The position numbers and the translations under genes were made by a program. A DNA stretch of 64,000 nt from Phycisphaerales bacterium (lineage in GTDB: Bacteria; Planctomycetota; Phycisphaerae; Phycisphaerales; UBA1924), in NCBI GenBank assembly GCA_020845755.1, contig JADLFE010000035.1:1-64000 (forward strand), in the 5' to 3' direction. The notes beneath the pieces were generated by a model. It worked only from the letters and a program-made list of their open reading frames with translations. It was not told the DNA's origin and did no database searches. This document shows positions 10,675 to 21,262 of the stretch, in pieces (the stretch's first letter is position 1; every line of letters begins with the position of its first letter).

Positions 10675-13494
10675 TTACCGCGCCGTCCTGGCCGATTTGC
10701 CCGCGGACTGCTCCGTCTTGCCGATCCGGCCCGCGACCGATTTGCCCTCATCGCCCGCGGCCTTGCTCGGGCCGCCCGGGCCAATCGCCGCACTCAGGAT
10801 CTTGTCCTGCTCCTTGCCGTGCTGCTTCTCCGACCCCGTCGCGGGCGTGGCGCTGGCCTTCCGCCCGATGTACGCGAGTTCGATCCCGATCTTCTCGCGG
10901 AAGACATCGGCGATGTACAGGTACGCGCCCATGTTCCGCGGCTCTTCCTGAACCCAGACGCGCTCGGCGCTCTTTGGGTACCTGGCATCGATGCGTCGCG
11001 CCAACTCGTCGTGGAACGGGTACAACTGCTCGACACGCACGATCGCCACGTCCCTGCGGCCCGAGACGTTCCGCCGATCGTTCAGTTCGTGGTAGATCTT
11101 GCCCGAGCAATAGACCACGCGCGTCACGCCCTTTGCATCGGGCGAACTCGGATCGTCGATCAGGTGCTGGAACCCGCCGTCCACCAGTTCGTCCACCAAC
11201 GCAGTCTCGACACGCAGGAACTTCTTGGGCGTCATCACGACGAGCGGCTTGCGGAAGTTCCGCATGGCCTGTCGGCGGATCATGTGGAAGGTCTGCGCGC
11301 CCGTCGAGGGATACACGACTTCCATGTTGTCGTCGGCGCACAATTGCAGGAACCGCTCGAGACGAGCGGAACTGTGCTCGGGCCCCTGGCCCTCGTAGCC
11401 GTGCGGCATGAGGAGCACAAGCCCGCCCCAGCGGTCCCACTTCGACTCGCTCGACGCGAGGTATTGATCGATCACGACCTGGGCCGTGTTGGCAAAGTCC
11501 CCGAACTGGCCCTCCCAGCAGACGAGCGTCTTGGGCGAACCGCGGCTGTAGCCGTAGTCAAAGCCCATCACACTGTATTCCGAGAGCGGGCTGTCCCAGA
11601 TGTTCGCTACGCCGCGCTGGTTGGGATAGACGTGATTCATTGGCGTGTAACGCACGCCCGTCTTTTCGTCACGCAGCACCGCGTGACGCTGCGTAAACGT
11701 GCCGCGACGACAGTCCTGCCCGCTCAATCGCACCGAGGTACCCTGGGCCGCCAGCGACGCGAACGCGAGCACCTCGCCGTCGGCGTGGCTCAGTTTTTTG
11801 GTCGTGGGCAGGTTGGAGCGCGAGTCGAGCAGGCCGCGGAGCTTGGGATGCACGTTGAAACCGTCGGGCACTCGCCCGAGCGCCGTGCAGATGTCCTTGA
11901 GTTCCTGGAGCGAGATCGCGGTCTTGGGCTGTTCGAAGGTGTACTTGCCCACAAAGCCGGTCCACGAGCCCTTGCCCGGAGGCGGAACAGGATTCCGCGG
12001 CGTGGCCTTGGCGCTCGCCTGCGACACATCCAGGGCCGAGTACACACGCTCGACCATCGCGTCGGCGTCGGCGCTGGTGATCACGCCCGCGTCGATAAGT
12101 TTGGTCGCGTAGACCGCGCGCGTGCCCGGGTGCTTGTCGACGTGCGAGTAGAGCGCGGGCTGCGTATAGCGAGGCTCGTCCTGCTCGTTGTGCCCCCACT
12201 TGCGGAAGCACACCAGGTCGATGAACACGTCCTTGCGGAATGCCTTACGATAATCGACCGCCAGGCGCGCCGCCCACACGCACGCCTCTGGGTCGTCGGC
12301 GTTCACGTGGAAGACCGGCGCGTCGACCATCTTGGCGACGTCGGTGCAGTAGCCGGTGCTGCGCCCGTCGGCGGGGTCCGTCGTAAACGCGACCTGGTTG
12401 TTGATGACGACATGGATCGTGCCGCCGACGGTGTAGCCCTCGACGCCGGCCATGTTCAGCGCCTCGGCCACCACGCCCTGCCCGCCCACCGCGCCGTCGC
12501 CGTGGATCAGCAAGGGGAGAACCGCGTCCTGCGCCGCCGACCCGCCGCCGAGGGAGTCCTGCTTGGCGCGGCACTTGCCCAACGCCACCGCGTTCACGCT
12601 CTCCAGGTGGCTGGGGTTGTTGAGCATCGAGAGATGCACATACGTGCCGTCGGGCATCGCCTGATCGCCCGAGTAGCCGCGGTGATACTTCACATCACCG
12701 CCCGAAAGATCGCGGCCCTCAACCCAGGAGTCCTCGAACTCGGTGATGAGCTGCTCCGTCTCCTTGTGCAGGTAGTTCCAGAGCACGTTGAGACGACCGC
12801 GGTGGGCCATCGCGACGATGATGTCGCGCGTGCCGGTGCCACCCGCCCGCTCGGTGAGGAACTTGAGCAGGGGGATCGTGGTCTCGCCACCCTCGAGGCT
12901 GAAACGCTTCTTGCCCTGGTAGCGCTTGCCGAGGAACTGCTCGAAGGTTTCCGATGCCGTGAGGAACTCGAGCACGCGCTTCTTGTCGTCGCTCGAGAGT
13001 TCCGCGCCCTCGCGGGTGCGTTCGAATCGCTCGATGAACCACTCTCGCTCGGCGGTGGTCTCGCAATGCTCAAACTCAACACCGATCGTTCCGCAATAGA
13101 TCTGCTCGTAGTGCTTGACAAGTTGGCCAAGCGTCTTGCCGTTCACGCGCCGATCCAGATCGGCGTCGGTCAGGCCGTAGTGGGCCAGCGTCAGTTCCGC
13201 CGGGCGCTCGCGCGGCGTGCCGAACGGATCGATCCTGGCCGCCTGATGACCCAGGCTCCGGTAGTTCTCGACCAGCGAGCCAACCGCGCGATCAAGGGGC
13301 GACCCGCCATCGCCGCCGACGCTCGCACCGCCAATGGGCGCACGGTCATTGCCCAGTTCAAAGCCCAGGAAGAACGCCCGCAGATCGGGGGCGACAGACC
13401 CCGGGTCTGCCTTGTACTGGGCGTATTGGGCGTCGATGTACTCGGCGCTCCAGGCATTCAGCGACGATGGCACTGCACGTGGCGAGGAACTCAT
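10675..13494 (-). CDS. sucA: 2-oxoglutarate dehydrogenase E1 component
   Basis: 939-aa thiamine diphosphate enzyme that decarboxylates 2-oxoglutarate and passes succinyl to the E2 lipoyl group. The thiamine site is visible as GDGAVGGQGVVAEALNMAG followed by GGTIHVVINNQVAF; the E1 N-terminal peptide starting SSLNAWSAEYIDAQYAQYK is the segment that docks to E2 in this family. Length is as expected (about 930). The ATG at 13494 is preceded by GGGAG at 5 bases, so it is preferred over in-frame starts at 13518 and 13539. The C-terminus ends in a Lys/Ala/Gly-rich tail of about 40 residues beyond the family core (SEKQHGKEQDKIL onward). First gene of a sucA-sucB operon. Confidence 0.97.
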   Translation of the reverse strand: MSSSPRAVPSSLNAWSAEYIDAQYAQYKADPGSVAPDLRAFFLGFELGNDRAPIGGASVGGDGGSPLDRAVGSLVENYRSLGHQAARIDPFGTPRERPAELTLAHYGLTDADLDRRVNGKTLGQLVKHYEQIYCGTIGVEFEHCETTAEREWFIERFERTREGAELSSDDKKRVLEFLTASETFEQFLGKRYQGKKRFSLEGGETTIPLLKFLTERAGGTGTRDIIVAMAHRGRLNVLWNYLHKETEQLITEFEDSWVEGRDLSGGDVKYHRGYSGDQAMPDGTYVHLSMLNNPSHLESVNAVALGKCRAKQDSLGGGSAAQDAVLPLLIHGDGAVGGQGVVAEALNMAGVEGYTVGGTIHVVINNQVAFTTDPADGRSTGYCTDVAKMVDAPVFHVNADDPEACVWAARLAVDYRKAFRKDVFIDLVCFRKWGHNEQDEPRYTQPALYSHVDKHPGTRAVYATKLIDAGVITSADADAMVERVYSALDVSQASAKATPRNPVPPPGKGSWTGFVGKYTFEQPKTAISLQELKDICTALGRVPDGFNVHPKLRGLLDSRSNLPTTKKLSHADGEVLAFASLAAQGTSVRLSGQDCRRGTFTQRHAVLRDEKTGVRYTPMNHVYPNQRGVANIWDSPLSEYSVMGFDYGYSRGSPKTLVCWEGQFGDFANTAQVVIDQYLASSESKWDRWGGLVLLMPHGYEGQGPEHSSARLERFLQLCADDNMEVVYPSTGAQTFHMIRRQAMRNFRKPLVVMTPKKFLRVETALVDELVDGGFQHLIDDPSSPDAKGVTRVVYCSGKIYHELNDRRNVSGRRDVAIVRVEQLYPFHDELARRIDARYPKSAERVWVQEEPRNMGAYLYIADVFREKIGIELAYIGRKASATPATGSEKQHGKEQDKILSAAIGPGGPSKAAGDEGKSVAGRIGKTEQSAGKSARTAR

Positions 13495-13659
13495 ACCACT
13501 CCCTGTGAGGCTAGGCATCACCTGACATACCCCGCACATCCGTACGGTGCGAGGGGCGAAGATGGTAGGCCCGGCGCACTCCGCGACGGCATCCTCACCA
13601 TTTATCGGCCAAGCGAAGTGGAGAGTTCGCCGCGACCCGCAACCGGATACACCCTCACA

Positions 13660-14625
13660 TTAACCGAATCGACCAGAAACATAGTCTTCGGTCTCTTCCA
13701 GGGTCGGCCGCTGGAAAATATCGGCGGTTGATCCGTATTCGACCAGCCGCCCCAGGTACATGAAGGCGGTGTAATCGCTGACGCGGGCGGCCTGCTGCAT
13801 GTTGTGGGTCACGATCAGCACGGTGTATCGCTCGCTGATCTCGTGGATCAGGTCTTCGATGCGCAGTGTCGCCACCGGATCGAGCGCCGAGCAGGGCTCA
13901 TCCAGCAGGAGCACCTCCGGGTCGGCCACGATCGCTCGCGCGATGCACAATCGCTGTTGCTGACCGCCCGAGAGCCCCAGCGCCGACTGACTCAGGCGAT
14001 CCTTCACCTCGTCCCAGATCGCGGCCGCCTTGAGACTTCGTTCACACGCCGCGTCGAGCACACTCCGCCGGTTCTCGCCGTCGATCCGCAGCGGATATAC
14101 AACGTTTTCGTAGATCGACATCGGGAAGGGGTTGGGCTTCTGGAAGACCATGCCCATCCGCTTGCGCAGGTCGATGACGTCGACGTCGTGGGCATAGACC
14201 GGCCGCCCGTTCAGGATCATCTCGCCCTTCACATGCACGCCGTCGATCAGGTCGTTGAGGCGGTTCACCGAGCGGAGCAGTGTCGACTTACCGCAGCCCG
14301 AGGGGCCGATGAGTGCGGTGACGCGCCCGCGAGCGACGGGCATATCGATCGAGTGGAGCGCCTGGGCCGCGCCGTACCAAAGGCAAAACTGCCGGATCTG
14401 GAGCACATGGTCTTCGAGTTTCACGCTCTCGTGGGTGCGCGACTCAACAGCCTCGCCGCGACGGATGGCATCGATGATCGGGTAGCGCACTTGGGGCGTG
14501 GCGCCACCATCGCCGCCCGACGCGGGCATGGTGACACGGGCCGGAATCGAGCCACGGTCTTGCGCCATCGGGCGGATCATAACGCGGCCGCTGGGCACGG
14601 AATTGGATTCGACCGGTGACACCAC
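13660..14625 (-). CDS. pstB: Phosphate ABC transporter ATP-binding protein
   Basis: 321-aa ATPase of the high-affinity phosphate importer. Walker A is GPSGCGKST, the signature is LSGGQQQR and Walker B is [13 protein letters not shown], followed by the switch His in [12 protein letters not shown]. The family core (about 250 aa) begins near [20 protein letters not shown]; about 65 extra residues precede it. The GTG at 14625 shares a base with the stop of pstA, giving translational coupling; internal ATGs at about residues 16, 20 and 33 are possible alternative starts. It is the last gene of the pst operon in the window; no phoU follows. Confidence 0.95.
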   Translation of the reverse strand: MVSPVESNSVPSGRVMIRPMAQDRGSIPARVTMPASGGDGGATPQVRYPIIDAIRRGEAVESRTHESVKLEDHVLQIRQFCLWYGAAQALHSIDMPVARGRVTALIGPSGCGKSTLLRSVNRLNDLIDGVHVKGEMILNGRPVYAHDVDVIDLRKRMGMVFQKPNPFPMSIYENVVYPLRIDGENRRSVLDAACERSLKAAAIWDEVKDRLSQSALGLSGGQQQRLCIARAIVADPEVLLLDEPCSALDPVATLRIEDLIHEISERYTVLIVTHNMQQAARVSDYTAFMYLGRLVEYGSTADIFQRPTLEETEDYVSGRFG

Positions 14626-17012
14626 TAAAACACTCCTGTCTTCATCCGGGAACGGAGCGACCCACGCAGCCAGATCGCCGCCACGTTGAGCGTCGCGACC
14701 ACGGCGATCAACAGCAGCGTCGTCGTCCAGACCAGCGGGCGGGCCGCCTCGGAGTCCGGGCTCTGGAAGCCCAGGTCATAGATGTGGAATCCGAGGTGCA
14801 TGAAGCTCCGCTCCAGATGCACGAACGGAGCCGAGGCCGAGATCGGCAGGTCGGGCGCGAGTTTCACCGCGCCGACGAGCATCAGCGGCGCGACCTCGCC
14901 GGCGCCGCGGGCCATCGCCAGGATCATTCCGGTCATGATGCCCGGCATCGCACCGGGAAGAACGATTCGCCGGATCGTCTGCCACTTGCTCGCACCGCAC
15001 CCGTAACTTCCCTCACGCATCGAGCGCGGCACGGAAGCGATGGCCTCCTCGGTCGCGACGATCACCACCGGAAGCGTCATCAACGCCAGCGTGATCGACG
15101 CCCAAAGCAGTCCTCGCGTTCCGAACACGGGATTCGGCGCACGTTCGGCAAAGAAGCCGTGGAAATAGGGCGTCCTAAAGACCGCCGCCGCGCCGAGCCC
15201 CGCCGCGAGCAGCCAGCACGCGCCCGCCACGAACGCCATGACGCGGTGAACGCCGCGCACCGGCGTGCCCGGCATGGGCTTGGCCATGATCGCCACGCAC
15301 ACCGCGACGATCGTCGCCAATGCGCCGCCCCCGAGCGTCAGCCACCAATCAAACCGCAGCGCCGGAGCGGCGGGTCCCTGATCGATGTACTGGCCCATCG
15401 TATAGCAGAAGAAGCCAAGCCCGAACACGCCGTACACGATGCTCGGCACGCCCGCGAGGTTGTTCACCGCGATCCGCACGACGCTCGTCACCAGCCCCTG
15501 CTTGGCGTATTCACGCAGGTACAACGCGGCGACGACGCCCATCGGGACGACCAGCAGGCTGAGCAAGAGCGTGAGCGACACCGTGCCAAAGAGCACAGGG
15601 AACACGCCGCCCGCGGTGTTGGTATCGCGCGGATCGCCGCCCAGGAACTCGGCCCACCTCGAGAAATAGACGCCGAGCTTCCCCGCGAAGTTCAGGTCGT
15701 TGGGGCGAACGACGCGGACGATCTGGGAGAGCATGAGCGGCTCGTCGGGCGCGGTCTGCCTCACCGGCGCGAATCGCCCCCGCGCATCAACGACCTCGAC
15801 GCGGAACTGCTCGTCGAGCGTGCGCAGTTCATCGATGCGCCCCAACGCCTTGTCGTAGGACGCCTGCAACTCGCCCAGCGCCGCGTCAGCCTGCGCCTTC
15901 ACGATCTCCACGTCCGCGTCCGTCACCCTACGGTGCGACCACGGACTCTCCAGCACGCACCAGGCCGCCACCAGGCCCGCGACCACCAGCAGCGCCGGGC
16001 GCACCATCCGCATGAGGCTCGTGCGATGATCGGTCCGGCGACTCAGCACCACCACCAGCCCCGCCAGCGCCAGCACAACCGTGAGCCCGCCGATCCACGC
16101 GGGCAACGCCAGCGCGCCGCCCAGCGTCCCGCCAGCGTCGGCCGCGGCGCGATCTCGCTCCATCTCGGCTTTGCGCACGCGAAGCCGCCACGACTCCATG
16201 TCGTGGTTGATCGCGCCGATATCGTCCTTCTCGATCGCCTTGATCCGGGCGGCCCGGTCGGTCGCCTCCTCGTGCAGGGAATCGAGCAGCGCCCATGCCT
16301 CGCGGGACGGGAAGCTCACACCGTCCTTGGGCGCACCCATGAGACCCGTTCTTTGCCGCACCACCCGAGTGCCGTCGCTCTCGGTGCCCAGCAGCGTGCG
16401 CTCCACACCGCGCGACCCGGATTCGGTGTCGATGACCCCGGCCGCTTGTAACTCGCCCGCCGAGGCGGGAACCTTGATATGTTCCTGGCGGTAGATCGAT
16501 CGCGGAACCCCGATCCACACGCCCCACTCCTGCCGCTCGAGCATCACCGCCGCCGCCGGACGCTCGATCGACACGACATTCGCCAGCGTCACCCAACGGA
16601 ACGGCTCCTGCCCGACATCGCGATTGCCGACGCGGTACAGGCGGCGCGTCGGCCTGCCATCGTCGCCGAACGCGCCCTCGGTCAACCCGCTCGCGCCACG
16701 CCGCGACTCGATCGCGTCGGCCTCGCCGTCCGCCGCGTCGAACGATTCGTCCTGCATCGGCACACCGAGCAGTTTCTCGCCGCCCACCAATGTCACAAGT
16801 TCGATCGGCCTCGGCCAGAACGTGCGGAGCCCCTCGCGCACGATCACCGACATCAGCGCCACCACCAGCGTCACGCACAAGCACAACGCCAGTCCCAGCA
16901 GCCACACCGCCGGCTCGCCACGCGCCGAGAGCGGCGTGCGCCGCGTCGAGATCACCACCGGCGCCGGCGAGGGCTCACTGCGATCGGTGCTTGATGGTCG
17001 GCTCACACTCAT
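14625..17012 (-). CDS. pstA: Phosphate ABC transporter permease PstA, enlarged
   Basis: 795-aa inner-membrane permease; ordinary PstA is about 280-300 aa. The conserved permease core is the C-terminal part (from about residue 470), with [15 protein letters not shown] and the coupling loop [19 protein letters not shown] that contacts PstB. The N-terminal 460 residues contain one helix near 40-60, a long soluble segment including a SPREEDQ-like coiled-coil ([20 protein letters not shown], and a second coil near 345-390) and two further hydrophobic segments. Long PstA forms exist elsewhere, often annotated with DUF3333, but I cannot assign this extension. ATG 17012 lies 27 bp after pstC. Confidence 0.9.
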   Translation of the reverse strand: MSVSRPSSTDRSEPSPAPVVISTRRTPLSARGEPAVWLLGLALCLCVTLVVALMSVIVREGLRTFWPRPIELVTLVGGEKLLGVPMQDESFDAADGEADAIESRRGASGLTEGAFGDDGRPTRRLYRVGNRDVGQEPFRWVTLANVVSIERPAAAVMLERQEWGVWIGVPRSIYRQEHIKVPASAGELQAAGVIDTESGSRGVERTLLGTESDGTRVVRQRTGLMGAPKDGVSFPSREAWALLDSLHEEATDRAARIKAIEKDDIGAINHDMESWRLRVRKAEMERDRAAADAGGTLGGALALPAWIGGLTVVLALAGLVVVLSRRTDHRTSLMRMVRPALLVVAGLVAAWCVLESPWSHRRVTDADVEIVKAQADAALGELQASYDKALGRIDELRTLDEQFRVEVVDARGRFAPVRQTAPDEPLMLSQIVRVVRPNDLNFAGKLGVYFSRWAEFLGGDPRDTNTAGGVFPVLFGTVSLTLLLSLLVVPMGVVAALYLREYAKQGLVTSVVRIAVNNLAGVPSIVYGVFGLGFFCYTMGQYIDQGPAAPALRFDWWLTLGGGALATIVAVCVAIMAKPMPGTPVRGVHRVMAFVAGACWLLAAGLGAAAVFRTPYFHGFFAERAPNPVFGTRGLLWASITLALMTLPVVIVATEEAIASVPRSMREGSYGCGASKWQTIRRIVLPGAMPGIMTGMILAMARGAGEVAPLMLVGAVKLAPDLPISASAPFVHLERSFMHLGFHIYDLGFQSPDSEAARPLVWTTTLLLIAVVATLNVAAIWLRGSLRSRMKTGVF

Positions 17013-17039
17013 GTTCAGCGAATTCGATTCAACCGCGAC

Positions 17040-19880
17040 CTATAGCGCCGCGCTCCTCCTGCGGAAATGCTGACGCACCGCCTCGGCCGTCGTGTTCAGC
17101 ACAAACGTCATCGCGAACAGCACCAGCCCGCACAGGAACAGCACCCGGAAGTGCGCGCTGCCGACCGGAGCCTCGGGCAACTCAACCGCGATCGTCGCCG
17201 AAAGCGTGCGGAAGCCTTCGAACACGTTCCACTTCATCGTCGCCGTGTTGCCCGTCGCCATGACGACGATCATCGTCTCACCCGCCGCACGCCCGAATCC
17301 GATCATCACCGCGGAGAAGATGCCCGACGCCGCCACCGGAAGCACGATCCGCACCGCGGTCTGCCACGGCGTAGCGCCCGCGCCCAGCGACGCGGAGCGC
17401 AGCATGTCGGGCACGCTCGACAGCGCGTCCTCGCTGATCGTGTAGATGATCGGGATCACCGCAAAGCCCATGATGATCCCCACCACCAGCGTGTTGCGCT
17501 GATTGAACGACCCGAAGAACGAATCCCGCGGATCAAGCCCGGCACTCGAGAGCAACGCCGCCAGCCCCGCACTCACCCCCAACGTTGCGACGATCAACAG
17601 CACGAACCGCGCCGTCTCCGCCAACGCCGCCGTCAGCCGCTGCAGGTGCAACAGTTTCTCGTGAAATGCGCGGCTGACATACTTCGAGTTGATCACCGAC
17701 AGCACCATCGCCACCGGACCGATCATCGCCAGCATCCAGCCCGGCCATGGCCCGCCGAACCCGCCGTCGAGCCACGTGCGGATGCTCGGCGCGGCGCTCT
17801 CGTTGCTCGCCAGGCTCAGGTCGATCTCGGCCTTCTTCTCGGCGCTTGGTTCGACGGCCCGCACGACCTTGCCATCCTGAAAGAACAGGCCATTCTCGAC
17901 CCGCAGGCGTCGCTGCTGCTCGGGCGAGAGCGAGCGCAGATTGCCCAACCACGCCGGACGCTCGGCGTCGACGACTGGCTCATACGACCCGCCCATCACC
18001 CACCGCTCTCGCTCCGAGGGCCTGAACATCGCCCGCTCGGCCGCCGGACCCGCCGACGACGCTAGCGCCATCGAGCCCGCCGCGATCATGAACATCATCG
18101 CCAATTTCAAGCCCGGCCGAATCTTCCGCGTCGCCGGCGGCGGGATCAGTTGCCACGCGTACGCCGCCACCAGCATCCCCAGCGGCACGACAAAGAAGCT
18201 CATCAGCACCATCGGCAGAATGTCGCGCACCAGAGGCGCCACCACGATCGCCGCGACAAACCCGAGAACCACCGACGGGAGCGATGCCATCATCTCGATC
18301 GTCGGCTTCACCACGCGGCGCACGTGCTTGTCCATGAACTCGCTGGTATAGATCGCCGCAAGCACCGCCAGCGGCACCGCGAACAGCATCGCAAACACCG
18401 TCGCTTTGATCGTGCCGAACACCAGCGGCACGAGGCTGTACTTGATCTCCGACGTGTCCTCTCCCGCCGAAGACTGATACACATAACTCGGCTCGGGCGT
18501 ACCCTCGTACCACAGTTTTCCGAAGAGCGAGCGCACGCTCACTTCCGGATGCCCCATCTCCACCGACCACACGCGGTACTGGCCGGCGGCGCTGAACGCG
18601 ACGATGCCGTCGAGTTTCGGCGCGGGGAGCGTCGCCGCCACCTCGCCCTCGAACGCCGCCAATCCCGACGCGAGTTCTTTGTGACTCGTCGGATTGAAGA
18701 CGTGCACCTTGCCCGCGGCATCGCCCACCACCACGGTGCGATCGCGATTGCCTACACCGATCGACGTGATCTTCGCATCGTCGAAGTGGTGACGATACCC
18801 GACGACCAGGTGCGCACCGTCGCTCACTCCCTTGATCGGATCGACCGCGATGAACGCGCTGTGGACATTCCCGGATTCATCGCCGAGGAGCAGTGTCAGC
18901 CCGCCGAGCTGCATCGCCGCCGTTGAGATTGAGCCTTCGGGCAACAGATCGGCCGTTTCGATCGGCTCGAACGGTTTTTCATACACGTTGGTCGAGAGAT
19001 ACCGCTGGCACAGTCCGTCACGCCACAAGAGCAGCAGTTGATTCTGATCGCCCGAGACAAAGACCCAGTCAGGCTTGGACCGCCCCTCGGGGTATGCCGC
19101 CTTCACGTCGACTGGCGAGAGCATTGTTTTGGGCGTGCCGCCGCCGAGCGGGCGCGTCACACTCACCAACTCATACGAAACCGACCCGTCTTCTCGCATC
19201 GCGACGAGGAACTCGTCCGATCCGCGCGTACGGAGGTCGATCGATACCACCGCGCCCGTGCCGTTATCCAACTCGGCGGGCTCGCCGAGATCAACCTTTG
19301 GCTTCAGCACGCGGTACTGCGTCTCGGAGATCCGTTCGACCACCGCGCCCCACACGTCGTCGCCAGACGGCGGCACGATTCCCGCCTTGCCGACCTCGAT
19401 CGATGCGGCAGCCGCGGAAACTTCATCCTTCCCGACTGTTTCGCCTTCGATCTGCAGTTCACCGGTGCGCACCGAGCCGTCGTCGAGCCCGATCGCGACG
19501 CGCCCAGACGAACTCTCGCGCGACATCGCCGTCACGCGGCGACCCTCCGACGCAAGCGTTCCCCTCGACACCACGCGCCCGTCGCCGAGGTTCACCAGCG
19601 ACACGACGCCCTGCGCATCGACGAGCATCGCCGATCGCTTGTACTCGTCGCACACCACCAGGCGAGGATACTTCGCGTCCATCGACGCCGCGCTCCCCTC
19701 GCGCACATCCGCGCCGCGGAAGAGCGGCACGACCTCGGCCACCAGATACACGCAGATGCCAAGCACCGCCACGATCACGAGAAAACCACCGACCGAGATC
19801 AGCACGCCCGCGAGATGATCGATCGCGTGGACGTGCCGCCGCGTCGCGCGTCTCGACAGGCTTTGCTCGCTCTCGCCCAT
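17040..19880 (-). CDS. pstC: Phosphate ABC transporter permease PstC with large extracytoplasmic beta-rich domain
   Basis: 946-aa permease; standard PstC is about 300-330 aa. One helix (about 25-55) is followed by about 420 residues of repeated strand motifs (for example RVAIGLDDGSVRTGELQIEG and RDRTVVVGDAAGKVHVFNPT) that look like a WD40/quinoprotein beta-propeller outside the membrane. The permease begins near residue 485 (KATVFAMLFAVPLAVLAAIY) and, after an inserted soluble loop of about 130 residues, closes with the coupling loop SLGAGATPWQTAVRIVLP and GFGRAAGETMIV. The ATG at 19880 fits the first basic-then-hydrophobic segment better than one 33 bases upstream. Located 141 bp after pstS, past a hairpin. 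Confidence 0.9.
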   Translation of the reverse strand: MGESEQSLSRRATRRHVHAIDHLAGVLISVGGFLVIVAVLGICVYLVAEVVPLFRGADVREGSAASMDAKYPRLVVCDEYKRSAMLVDAQGVVSLVNLGDGRVVSRGTLASEGRRVTAMSRESSSGRVAIGLDDGSVRTGELQIEGETVGKDEVSAAAASIEVGKAGIVPPSGDDVWGAVVERISETQYRVLKPKVDLGEPAELDNGTGAVVSIDLRTRGSDEFLVAMREDGSVSYELVSVTRPLGGGTPKTMLSPVDVKAAYPEGRSKPDWVFVSGDQNQLLLLWRDGLCQRYLSTNVYEKPFEPIETADLLPEGSISTAAMQLGGLTLLLGDESGNVHSAFIAVDPIKGVSDGAHLVVGYRHHFDDAKITSIGVGNRDRTVVVGDAAGKVHVFNPTSHKELASGLAAFEGEVAATLPAPKLDGIVAFSAAGQYRVWSVEMGHPEVSVRSLFGKLWYEGTPEPSYVYQSSAGEDTSEIKYSLVPLVFGTIKATVFAMLFAVPLAVLAAIYTSEFMDKHVRRVVKPTIEMMASLPSVVLGFVAAIVVAPLVRDILPMVLMSFFVVPLGMLVAAYAWQLIPPPATRKIRPGLKLAMMFMIAAGSMALASSAGPAAERAMFRPSERERWVMGGSYEPVVDAERPAWLGNLRSLSPEQQRRLRVENGLFFQDGKVVRAVEPSAEKKAEIDLSLASNESAAPSIRTWLDGGFGGPWPGWMLAMIGPVAMVLSVINSKYVSRAFHEKLLHLQRLTAALAETARFVLLIVATLGVSAGLAALLSSAGLDPRDSFFGSFNQRNTLVVGIIMGFAVIPIIYTISEDALSSVPDMLRSASLGAGATPWQTAVRIVLPVAASGIFSAVMIGFGRAAGETMIVVMATGNTATMKWNVFEGFRTLSATIAVELPEAPVGSAHFRVLFLCGLVLFAMTFVLNTTAEAVRQHFRRRSAAL

Positions 19881-19929
19881 GCTGGCCCACACTCCCGGCC
19901 CGAGGGTTCGCATCCGATCGACCGCTTCA

Positions 19930-19963
19930 GGAAAACAGACCGGCCGCCGTTGGGCGACCGGTC
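19930..19963 (-). terminator. Hairpin plus T-run between pstS and pstC
   Basis: On the minus strand the arms GACCGGTCGCC and GGCGGCCGGTC pair around a CAAC loop with one mismatch (19938-19963) and are followed by TGTTTTCC. It sits in the pstS-pstC gap. Such elements usually act as partial terminators or 3'-end stabilisers that give high pstS and lower permease expression. Confidence 0.55.
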
Positions 19964-20021
19964 CGCACGTTACTCGATCCCGGCACGCCTGTCAGGCCGC
20001 GCCGATTGATTCTCGACGGAA

Positions 20022-20978
20022 TCAGAACTTCGCCTCGAGGCCCACCTTCTTCAGGTCTTCACGCGCAATGTCGGCGGTGATCGGGATGTACCCGTCCTTC
20101 ACCACGCCCGCCTGGCCCGGACGGCTGAACATCATCTTCACAAACTCGGCGCGGAGCGGATCAAGGCCCTTGGCCTTGTCGTAGTTCACATACACGTAGA
20201 GGTAACGCCCGAGGGGGTAGGTGCCGTTGTACGCGTTGTCAACACTCGCCTCGACCGGCTTGCCCTTCTGGGCCACCTTGACGGCCTTGACGTCGGCGGT
20301 CTTGTAGCCGATACCCGAATAGCCCATGCCAAACTTGTCGGTCGCGACGCCCTGCACCACCGCCGACGACCCCGGCTGCTCCTTCACGGTCGCCTTGAAG
20401 TCCTTCTTGCCCAGCGCGTGCTCCTTGAAGTACCCGTAGGTGCCCGAAGCCGAGTTTCGACCATACAGGCTGATCGGCTTGCCCTTGTACGCCGCGTCGG
20501 TCACGCCGATCTGGTCCCACGTCATGTCCGGCCCGGCGACCGAGAAGACCTTCTGAAGTTGCTCAAAGGTGATCTCGTTGAGCGGGCAGTCCTTGTGGAC
20601 ATAGACCGCGAGGCAGTCGATGCCAGCACGCAGGCCAGTCGGCTTGTACCCGAACTTCGCCTCGAACTTGTCCACCTCCTCCTTCTTCATCTCACGGCTC
20701 ATCGGGCCGAACTGCGACTGGCCCTCAATCAAGGCCGGCGGCGCCGTGGCCGAGCCCTTGCCCTCGATCTCGATGTCCACGCCAGGATAGAGTTTCTTGA
20801 ACCCCTCCGCCCAGTGCGCCATCACGTTGTTCATGGTGTCCGAGCCGATGCTCTTGAGCTTGCCCGACACGCCCTGCGCGGCGCTGTAATCGGGGAGTTT
20901 GGGATCGATCTTGGTCTGGGCCTGCGCCGTCGTCACCAACGACGCCGCCGCCACTACCGCCGCGAAAACCTTCCGCAT
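20022..20978 (-). CDS. pstS: Phosphate-binding protein PstS
   Basis: 318-aa exported solute-binding protein delivering phosphate to PstCAB. A signal peptide (MRKVFAAVVAAASLVTTAQA) is followed by the type PstS sequence: KLKSIGSDTMNNVMAHWAEG, GSATAPPALIEGQSQFGPMS (phosphate-contacting Ser/Thr residues), then RNSASGTYGYFKE with the second set of phosphate ligands. Length fits PstS. The ATG at 20978 has AAGGAG about 6 bases upstream, and the longer frame to 21203 lacks signal character. First gene of pstS-pstC-pstA-pstB. A Pho-box-like double repeat lies about 105-125 bp upstream. Confidence 0.95.
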   Translation of the reverse strand: MRKVFAAVVAAASLVTTAQAQTKIDPKLPDYSAAQGVSGKLKSIGSDTMNNVMAHWAEGFKKLYPGVDIEIEGKGSATAPPALIEGQSQFGPMSREMKKEEVDKFEAKFGYKPTGLRAGIDCLAVYVHKDCPLNEITFEQLQKVFSVAGPDMTWDQIGVTDAAYKGKPISLYGRNSASGTYGYFKEHALGKKDFKATVKEQPGSSAVVQGVATDKFGMGYSGIGYKTADVKAVKVAQKGKPVEASVDNAYNGTYPLGRYLYVYVNYDKAKGLDPLRAEFVKMMFSRPGQAGVVKDGYIPITADIAREDLKKVGLEAKF

Positions 20979-21082
20979 ACCTGTCTCCTTGAGGGTTTGG
21001 AACATCGCTCCGCGAACGAGAGATTCTTCACACATACCCCGCGTTCCCCAAGCATTCAGGTCATGAAGATTGACCACCCGAA

Positions 21083-21102
21083 GCGCTAAGGACGCGCTAA
21101 GG
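21083..21102 (-). promoter_or_regulatory. Pho-box-like 11-bp direct repeat upstream of pstS
   Basis: Two copies of GCGCTAAGG start at 21083 and 21094 on the plus strand. Read towards pstS they are CTTAGCG-CGTC-CTTAGCG, that is 7-base repeats with a 4-base spacer. That 11-base period is the architecture of PhoB boxes, although the repeat sequence differs from the E. coli CTGTCAT. The position about 105 bp before the pstS start is right for an activator site. Confidence 0.5.
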
Positions 21103-21230
21103 TCCCGTCTTGCCCCCACAAGAAACCCTATGAATACTGGCGGCGCACGACCCAAAGCCGTGATCTCACCGTGCAGAGCCCGCCACGGAAAGTACGGCAC
21201 CACCGAGCAGAAGCTTCACACGCCATGACG

Positions 21231-21262
21231 AAAAAACCCCCGGGCCCATCGGCCCGAGGGTT
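21231..21262 (-). terminator. Rho-independent terminator of the 21289-22503 gene
   Basis: On the minus strand a 12-bp stem (AACCCTCGGGCC / GGCCCGGGGGTT, one mismatch) around a GATG loop is followed by TTTTTT. It begins about 27 bp past the stop of the secreted protein gene. Confidence 0.85.

Noticed and set aside
10174..13731. Long plus-strand open frame over sucA and sucB
   Set aside because: Antisense to two well-conserved genes and without homology features.
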